From the NCBI GenBank assembly GCA_037042915.1, contig CM073193.1:8122001-8186000 (forward strand): DNA of 64,000 nt, in the 5' to 3' direction. Position numbers and translations under genes: made by a program. The stretch's first letter is position 1. Each line of letters starts with the position of its first letter. The notes under the pieces are model-generated. The model searched no databases, was not told where the DNA came from, and was given only the letters and a program-made list of their open reading frames with translations. The stretch is from Auricularia sp. M13. Taxonomy: Eukaryota; Basidiomycota; Agaricomycetes; Auriculariales; Auriculariaceae. Positions 56,881-64,000 of this stretch are shown here, piece by piece.

Positions 56881-57027
56881 ATGCGCTTCATCACTGCCGC
56901 CGTCCTCGCCCTCGCCAGCCTCGTCGCGGCCACGCCGGCCTCCATTATTTCACGTGTCGCGGATAAAGACCTGGAGCAGCCGCCTGCTGGGTGTGCGCAG
57001 CTTCCTAGCGGCACGGTCGTTTGTTGA
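56881..57027 (+). CDS. Small secreted peptide precursor, C-x9-C family, copy 5
   Basis: A 48-residue single-exon precursor. The signal peptide is MRFITAAVLALASLVAAT, the spacer PASIISRVADKDLEQ, and the tail PPAGCAQLPSGTVVC has one conservative change (Ile to Val) from the other copies. It ends at TGA 57025-57027. A longer frame opens upstream at 56830 with no ATG in a better context, and ATG 56881 is the one that gives the signal peptide shared by the family. Promoter elements lie in the region before it. The Arg at the end of the spacer motif (SR, TR or AR in copies 1, 2, 4 and 5) may be a processing site. Confidence 0.8.
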   Translation: MRFITAAVLALASLVAATPASIISRVADKDLEQPPAGCAQLPSGTVVC

Positions 57028-57465
57028 GCACGCGCGCTCAACGAATGTAAGTGAAGCTGGCTCGTCCGAGTGTGCAAGTCGTCCGCTAAGGCCCGCTCCA
57101 CAGAATAAGAGCCGCTGCCGGTGAAAGACAGGATGATTTGGATGAGGAAAGGGTCACGCAGACAGGGCTGAGGATTCGCGCTGGATTGTGTTCCCAAACA
57201 GTCGGAGAGGAATATACGAGCTCCTGATCTCCCGATTGAAGCACGCAAACATTCCAGAGAGAAATGACAATGGTCTACCCAGGAGGAAAGCAGCTGTTCT
57301 GAATCTTCGACGATAGTGTTGCAATGAGCATGGAAGGATCGTGTACTCGGCGGAACAGTTGCAAGAGCCCAGAGTCGATGTCCAGAAGACGCGCAACTAG
57401 GTATCTGATACACTTCCAGTGACCAAGCCATGTTATACAGTGAGACGTACAGGTGACGGTGGCGG
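57028..57465. other. Spacer between convergent genes
   Basis: No coding signal recognised. Confidence 0.4.
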
Positions 57466-58143
57466 TTACAGCAACGGCGGCGGTGGTGACGGCTGGTCAG
57501 ATTTGCTCGACGTGTCGAGTGCAGCAAGGTGGTCGACCAAGTCATCAAGGACAGAGCGCGTCCTGGCATGACCGGCTTGAGACGTGCCAGTGGACGTACC
57601 GCCAGCGTCGGGTTTACCAGACATCTTGGTAGGGACGAGCTGAGCGTTGGGTTCGAAGCCGGGCGCGACACGGCGCAGCGCCTCACGTCGCCTGCGTTCC
57701 TTGTCTTCTTCCCGCGCTTTCAAGTAGGCTTCGCGCCGGGCGGCGTGCGCAGCTATGGTCGCGCGTCGAGCAGATTCCATCGTGATCACGTGCGGCTCGA
57801 GCGTGAATGGGTATACAAACTAAAGGTCTATTCAGCGTCCAACTCTGGGTTCGGTTCGGAATCCAGACCCACATAGTCTGCGAGCGTGTCAGGCAATGGG
57901 TGAATATCCGGCGGCAAGGTTGCCTATGACAAATGGTCAGTAGTCACTCCAAGATATCTCAGAAAATTTAGATAAATTCACAGGAGGCGGGACACGAAGG
58001 CTGGGCGACTTGATGAGCGGCGCATGTGCAGCAGCAGCGTACTGGGAGCTCTCCGCGGTCATGGTAGTGGCAGCCTTCCGGCCAATGAGACGGCGTCTGT
58101 TGAGTGAACGGGCGGAATCAAACTCCGTCTTCGTCACGGTCAT
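57466..58143 (-). CDS. Conserved hypothetical basidiomycete protein, charged helical
   Basis: It starts MTVTKTEFDSARSLNRRRL, continues AAAAHAPLIKSPSLRVPPP, and after an intron near 57930-57980 gives ATLPPDIHPLPDTLADYVGL. A second intron leads to VITMESARRATIAAHAARRE and EEDKERRRREALRRVAPGFEP, then a Thr/Ser-rich end with VLDDLVDHLAAL and a poly-Pro tail stopping at 57466. The basic helix and the GFEP motif recur in unnamed basidiomycete proteins I have seen, but no function is known to me. Its start codon is only 39 bp from the complex I gene, so both share one promoter region. Confidence 0.6.
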
Positions 58144-58182
58144 CTCGTACTCTATATTTCCCGGTAGCGCCAGCGTCCAGCC

Positions 58183-60791
58183 ATGGCCTCGTCGCTGCTC
58201 AGGCGCGCAGCGCTCTCGCGCCTGGCTCCCTTAAGCCGGCGCGCAATATCTACTACTGCTGGGCGCCGTGCGGAGCTGGGCCCGCAGCAGCACCAGTCTC
58301 CGCGAGATTTCGACCCGGAGGCCATCCTCGCCCAACTGAGAAATGCTGAGCGGGTTACTATTTCTCTTAACTCCAGTGCGCAATTAAACCAAAGATGCTA
58401 CTTACAGTTACTCACTTCTGTGTAGGTGGAGAATTGTAAGTCCCGCGTGTCGAATCGCACCTGCCTTCGTACTCTTTCCTGGCCAGCCCAAGTGGCATAT
58501 AATCTTGACTTCTGCGGCTGCATATGAGCTATGCCCTCGTTGACCTTTCGCTTTGCTCGAATATTGACGCACAGTCCTATAACCCTGGCTGTCCCATGAA
58601 TTTGTGCTCACTTCTACGACAGGGCATCCAACGCCAAACCGGAGGTCTCTAGACACCCACTAGATGCTGTCACTACCGCCGACCTCCAGCATCTGAGCGC
58701 TGAGCAAATATTAGCGGAGACTGGCACCCGCAAGGAGGCCACTTTGCGTCACTTTACAGGCGAGTCTTGCACCCAGCATTACATCTTTGTCTAATCATCT
58801 TGCACCAGTGAACTTTGGGTTCGTTGCCTTCATGTACTCCAAGGCAACTCTTGACGTTCGCGCAGCCCCCAGCATCCTGCCGCGCACGGCGTGTTGCGTC
58901 TAATTCTCGAACTCAACGGCGAAGAAATCCTGCGCGCAGACCCACACATCGGCCTGCTCCATCGCGGCACGGAAAAGCTCATCGAGTACAAGACCTACAC
59001 CCAGGCGCTGCCGTACTTTGACCGTCTCGACTACGTTTCCATGAGTATGTTGTACACGTTCAGCTTGACAGCGAGCAGGTTTATAAAGATGCCCACAGTG
59101 ACGAACGAGCTGGTGTACTCTCTCGCGGTCGAGAAGCTGCTCAACATCGAGGTGCCCGACCGCGCAAAGTGGATTCGCACGCTGTTCGGCGAGCTGACGC
59201 GCATTCTGAACCGTGAGTCGCCTGTCAAGAATACCCGTATCTGTTTCTGCCGTACCATCGCACTCCGAGACCCATCCCCGAGAGTGCACGCGTCTCTGGT
59301 AGTCGTATCCACACCGAAATGACTGCAGAATGGTCGACGTTCTGTCCAGTCACAGCTGCGTTGCTTCTTGCGACCACATGGCAACCTTCGAAGTGTTGGC
59401 GCTGCTGCAGCCAGAACCGCTAGGATCCTTAGTGTTGCAGCCGTGAGCCGCTGCACGTCTCGCACTAGCACCAATGACACGACCCATGTCTCCCGTCGCG
59501 CTGTTCAACATTCCTCTCCAACCTCTCGCATTATCTCCTGCGTTTGCGTTTATGCTGACTACGACATGCACAGACCTGATGGCGGTTCTGACGCACGTCA
59601 TGGATGTTGGCGGTCTGACGCCCTTCCTGTGGGGTTTCGAGGAGCGCGAGAAGCTCATGGAGTTCTACGAGCGCGTTAGTGGCGCGCGCATGCACGCTGC
59701 GTACGTGCGTCCCGGCGGCGTGGCGTTCGACCTGCCGCACGGGCTGCTGGACGACATCTTCCAGTGGGCGACGCAGTTCAGCTCGCGGATCGACGAGGTC
59801 GAGGAGGTTGTGACGGGCAACCGCATCTGGAAGGAGCGCACGATCGGCGTGGGCAAGGTGACGGCCAAGGAGGCGCTCGACTACTCGTTCACCGGCGTCA
59901 TGCTGCGCGGCTCGGGCGTGCCGTGGGACCTGCGCAAGGTCGCACCGTACGACGCGTACGACAAGGTCGAGTTCGACGTCCCCGTCGGCCAGAACGGCGA
60001 CTGCTACGACCGCTATCTGTGCCGCGTGCAGGAGTTCCGGGAGAGCCTGCGCATCGTGGGCCAGTGCCTGAACAAGATGCCGCTCGGCGCGGTCAAGGTC
60101 GACGACCACAAGCTCGTTCCGCCGCCGCGTGCGTCGATGAAGGAGAGCATGGAGAGCCTCATCCACCACTTCAAGATCTTCTCCGAGGGCTACTCCGTCC
60201 CGCCCGGTGCGTCTGGACGCTGGCGCTGGCGCTGATAACAGACGGTCTAATCTTGTTATCGGCCAGGTGAGACGTACACGGCGATCGAGGCGCCTAAGGG
60301 CGAGATGGGTGTTTATCTCGTGTCGTACGTGGCGCGCCGCCCGCGGTGGGCGCTTCTTGTCATTCTTATACCTCCACAGCGACGGCTCGAACCGGCCGTA
60401 CCGCTGCCGCATCCGCGCGCCCGGCTTTGCGCACCTCGCTGGTGCGGACTTCATGATGCGCCGTACGTCCTGCCCATCGCGACGTGTGCGGGCACTGCTG
60501 ATGGAGAGATCCTTCCCTTTGCAGATGTATGGAGATCTTGTTTGCGTGATTTCTGTGTGATGCTCACCGATGATCAACTATTCTTTGCAGCACTTCCTGG
60601 CAGATGCAGTGGCCATCATCGGCACCATGGTGCGTTCCTATTCCCTTTTTCCCACCGTGAGAGCAATGCTGATGATGAATCTACCGGCCGCGTAGGATCT
60701 GGTGTTCGGGTGCGTCGTGGTTCTTGGGTCTCTTGCATTCGCTTTATCCTGACGAACGTCTCTTCCTTCCTGCAGCGAAGTCGACCGGTAG
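58183..60791 (+). CDS. nuo49: NADH:ubiquinone oxidoreductase 49 kDa subunit (complex I)
   Basis: The start [20 protein letters not shown] is an Arg/Ser/Leu-rich mitochondrial targeting sequence. After several short introns comes [19 protein letters not shown], the signature of the family, then [18 protein letters not shown] and [12 protein letters not shown]. Next are [59 protein letters not shown] and [13 protein letters not shown], followed by [29 protein letters not shown] and [19 protein letters not shown]. The C-terminal exons give [16 protein letters not shown] and DLVFGEVDR before TAG 60789-60791. The protein sits in the peripheral arm next to the quinone site. All landmarks are present and in frame, so the gene is intact. 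An opposite-strand open frame of 348 codons (59531-60577) is a shadow of it. Confidence 0.95.
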
Positions 60792-62387
60792 AGCCCCCGA
60801 AGACAACCGACGAAGCTGTGGCCATTCTTGTACATCCAACGTCAAATGTCTTTCAATATCATTCTCTCGCAAAGTTCGACAGATGGGGCTTCATGGCAAA
60901 CTGCGGCTTGAAGCTTGAAGATTCAACCTTGCGAAGTGCTCTACATGCGAGGCAATTCGCACTCACACGATCACCGCGCCTGACTGACCCTATTGACCAT
61001 CGACCAGTGCGCTTGTCATGACACAAAATAGATCACAGCGAGCATGGCCACGTTGCTGACGTCTGTCGCGAAGCTTCGGGATCTCATTGCAGACATCGGT
61101 TGACGTTGGAGCTGATTGTTATGCCCCTCAGAACGCCAGTGCGGTGTGCCGTACTTATTCGTCTTCATCTCGCAGTCGTTGCACCGTGACCAGCCTAAGC
61201 TCCACCAGCCAGCGTCGAAGGTGGCGAGTCATGTGGGAAGCTACCGTATCATGCGCACTGCGCGAGTGGCATGCGCTCGCATGCACCCAGCACGATGCCT
61301 GTCGCGTGCACGGCTGCTGGCAGCATGTGGTCGCCCCACGATTGTCGTATCGGTGATTCCAGTCCTCATGTCCGCTGAATGGGATTCTCAGGGGGACGGA
61401 GAAGCCGGCCGTGGGCGCGGCCGAGACTCGGATAACGCCGCGCTGCTGCTCGTGCTCGTGTGGTTCTCTTCGATGCTCGGCCACCTGACCAGGAACAGCC
61501 GCGTATGCGTCCATGCTCCAGCGCCAGGCACTATTACTTACTTGGTCCTGCCATTGGCCGCATAACGGCCTCTATCGCGCGCTTGGAAGGTCAGCAGCAC
61601 GCTGTTCATATCGCGATATGGCTGCGCCAAGATATGATCATAAACCCAGAGGGAACACGGCGCTGCTCACACACATGCGCTCGTTGGACTGCAGGCAAAG
61701 AATTATCGTATTTTCTCACGATCAGAATGCAGTGGCAAGATTGTTGATGGATCATTAGACTCTGCGACCCGGAACATAGAAACGCTGAGACGTTGGCGCA
61801 AATTTACCAAGTATCAGGCTGGGTCATGTGCTCCCCCAGGACTGTTCTACAGCTCAGACTCTTGACGGGCACCAGCAGGGACCATTGACGACGTTCCACA
61901 GTATCGCGTTCAACTTCCCGAGCGAGCTTTCCGAGGGCTTTACTGTGAGCGACACAGCATATACGTCTGTTTGAAATTCATGTCATCGTTTGTATGCAGC
62001 CCCTAGGCTCCAAAGTGTGCTGGAATGCCACGATACTGATCTGGTGATCACCATCAATATTTGGGACTAGCCCCGGGAGCTGTCGGTTCTGCGTCCTCGG
62101 GGTCAGTGGCTAGCGATTCCTCAGGAGAAAATGCAAGATAGCAACAGGCCAGTTGGTGGGCGTTGCGGGTGCCTAAGTAAGGCCTGCCGGGCGCCACAGC
62201 GGTGTGGGTACGTACAGATGGGACTATCACCGAGCCGACCATACGGTGCGATGCGGATGGTTGCATGTGCTCACTCCTGTCATCTGCGCAGCGCGGGGCT
62301 TCTGAATCCGTATTTGACGCGGGATGCGGTTGCGCGCCGCCCTTTCTTCTTCTTCTTCCCCACACCCGGCCTTTCCTCCCTGCGACC
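60792..62387. other. Stretch without a confident gene
   Basis: Several medium open frames on both strands (for example 61116-61565) lack domains and overlap each other. Probably the 3' UTR of the complex I gene, spacer, and the pyrimidine-rich promoter of the transporter (CTTCTTCTTC at 62346-62358). Confidence 0.4.
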
Positions 62388-64000
62388 ATGTCCACCGTCC
62401 AGAGCGAGAAGAACGTCGAGCAGCCCGCCGCGCTCGCTACTGAGCCGACGCCGCTCCAAGGAGAGCCCCCCCGGTTTGGTTACCGCCACCCGCTCTTCCA
62501 GGTCCGTTCCCCATCTCTCTCAACTGGGACAGCTCGCTGACGGGCTGCCTAGGTCCTGCTCGTTTCGTTTATCTGCTTCACATGCCCGGGAATGTCAGTC
62601 TTGCGCGCGCTTGCTGCTGCCAGCATGCTCATCATCCTCCCGCTGCCAACAGGTTCAACGCCCTCTCGGGCCTGGGCGGTGCTGGCCAGATCGACCCGAC
62701 GACCGCTGACCACGGTGTGTTTCGTTGATTCCGGTGCTTCAGGTGGAGTGGAGTGCTGACGCCCGTGCAGCCAATACTGCGCTCAACAGCACATTCGCAG
62801 TGATGGCCTTCTTCGGTGGGTCCACATTGGCACGTAGCACATGGTCTCGCCCCTGACACCCGCGCCAGGTGGAAGCTTCGTCAACAAGCTCGGGCCCAAC
62901 CTTGCCCTCAGCATCGGTGCGAGAGGATCCGCGTCTTCTGTCGATTGACGCTTATCGGTCTCGCCACCGGACAGGCACTGCTGGCTACGTCCTCTACATC
63001 GGCTCCTTCCTCTCGTACAACATCAACGGCAACGGGTCAGTTTGTTGTGCATATCGTGCTTCAAATTCGCTATCTAACCATCCCACGTGTCCGACAGCAA
63101 ATTCAACATTGCCGCCGGTGCTATTCTGGGTATCTGCGCCGGTCTCCTGTGGACGGCGCAGGGCGTGCTCATGCTGGCCTACTCGACCGAGGCGTCTAAG
63201 GGCCGCTACATCGCCATCTTCTGGGGCATCTTCAACGTAGGCGCCGTCATTGGCGCAGCCGTCCCGCTCGGCCACTACATCCACTCCACCGAGAAGACGT
63301 CGGTCGATAACAGCGTCTACATCGCCTTCATCGTCCTGACCGGCCTCGGTGTCGCAATCACCTTTGTGCTCGCGAAACCGTCCACCATCCGCCGTACCGA
63401 TGGTACTCAGGCCGTGGTCCCCGTCAGCCAGAGCTGGACCGTTGAGCTCATCAACATCGGCCGCACCATCGTCGCCGACCCGTACATCATCCTCCTCTTC
63501 CCTTTCTTCGTTGCGTAGGTATTTTTCTCGCGTGTCTTGGTGATCCAGGTTTGACAGTCTTCTTTCTTTGCCTTTAGCTCCAACTGGTTCTACACCTGGC
63601 AGTTCAACGGCTACAACGGCGCCCTCTTCAACACCCGCGCCGGCGCCCTCAACAACTTGCTTTACTGGCTGTCGCAGATCATTGGCGCTGGTGTTATGGG
63701 CCTTTTCCTTGACTCGAAGGGCGTGCGCCGCCGCACTCGTGCCTTCGGCGGGTGGATCATCCTGTTCGCGCTCATCATGGCCGTCTGGGGTGGTAACTAC
63801 GCGGTCCAGAAGAACTACACGCGCGAGACCGTCAACCCCAACCCGCCCGTCAACTATAAGGCCGAGGACATCCATGACTCCGGATACGCTGGCCATGCCA
63901 TCCTGTACATCTTCAACGGTATCGCCGACGCCGCCTGGCAGACGTATGCCTACTGTGCGCCCCACTCCTTCCTCTTCTTGCGGTCCTCCAGACTGATGCC
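62388..64000 (+). CDS. UNC93-like major facilitator superfamily transporter, 3' end missing
   Basis: It starts MSTVQSEKNVEQPAALATEP, continues PPRFGYRHPLFQ, and after an intron gives VLLVSFICFTCPGMFNALSG. Then follow AVMAFFGGSFVNKLGPNLAL, LYIGSFLSYNINGN, FNIAAGAILGICAGLLWTAQ and EASKGRYIAIFWGIFNVGAV. Next are YIAFIVLTGLGVAITFVLA, DPYIILLFPFFVASNWFYT and LLYWLSQIIGAGVMGLFLDS, and finally GGWIILFALIMAVWGGNYA. The early Gly-Leu-Gly-Gly block and the LWTAQG stretch are typical of fungal DUF895/UNC93-like carriers. About nine membrane spans are visible before the window ends at a splice or coding position near 63950. Substrate unknown. Promoter sequence is CT-rich. No damage seen. Confidence 0.85.

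Noticed and set aside
33972-57027. CaaX-type mating pheromone precursors
   Set aside because: The tails end in cysteine itself rather than C-a-a-X, and they have classical signal peptides, which fungal lipopeptide pheromones lack.
59531-60577. 348-codon minus-strand open frame
   Set aside because: Shadow of the complex I 49 kDa gene; Arg/Val/Asp-biased composition and no domain.
62994-63965. 323-codon minus-strand open frame
   Set aside because: Lies exactly opposite the transporter exons, which carry clear membrane spans.

Overview
This window is nuclear DNA from a filamentous basidiomycete, most likely an Agaricomycete and possibly a polypore. The evidence is GC-rich coding sequence, genes cut by many 45-70 bp GT-AG introns, and families typical of that class: an alpha-type protein kinase, a fungal integrase-core protein, a ULP1-type protease inside a DNA transposon, and small secreted peptides. 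Four conserved housekeeping genes anchor it: a STE20/GCK kinase at the left edge, AP-3 delta adaptin (29984-33169), the 49 kDa subunit of respiratory complex I (58183-60791) and an Atg27/mannose-6-phosphate-receptor-like membrane protein (41124-42314). An UNC93-like transporter runs off the right edge. All protein names rest on motif recognition by eye; no search was run.

Layout. 1-2152 holds the kinase. 2865-18073 is bounded by two almost identical 289 bp inverted repeats and holds a decayed coiled-coil gene, an unrecognised multi-exon gene, an integrase-core gene and an alpha-kinase gene; it may be one large mobile unit. 18907-19930 is a solo LTR. 20021-21883 is a beta-lactamase-fold serine hydrolase. 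22328-28041 is an uncharacterised gene broken by two transposons that share terminal inverted repeats and 8 bp target duplications. The larger of the two carries a ULP1 protease gene, itself hit by a 326 bp MITE. A divergent coiled-coil partner gene follows (28655-29767), then AP-3 delta.

33972-57027 is the most unusual part. Five very short genes encode secreted peptides of 46-56 residues that all end in a C-x9-C unit of the type CAQLPSGTIVC. Three of them share a 19 bp upstream motif and four have a clear TATA box. Between them lie a second serine hydrolase, the Atg27-like gene, a zinc-finger gene split by a 3.5 kb element with long inverted repeats, its intact paralogue, and a multi-span membrane protein. 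The right end (57466-64000) returns to conserved genes.

Mobile DNA has clearly reshaped the window: at least three DNA-transposon insertions inside genes can be read precisely from target duplications, two of them nested. The peptide family is the best candidate for an undescribed system.
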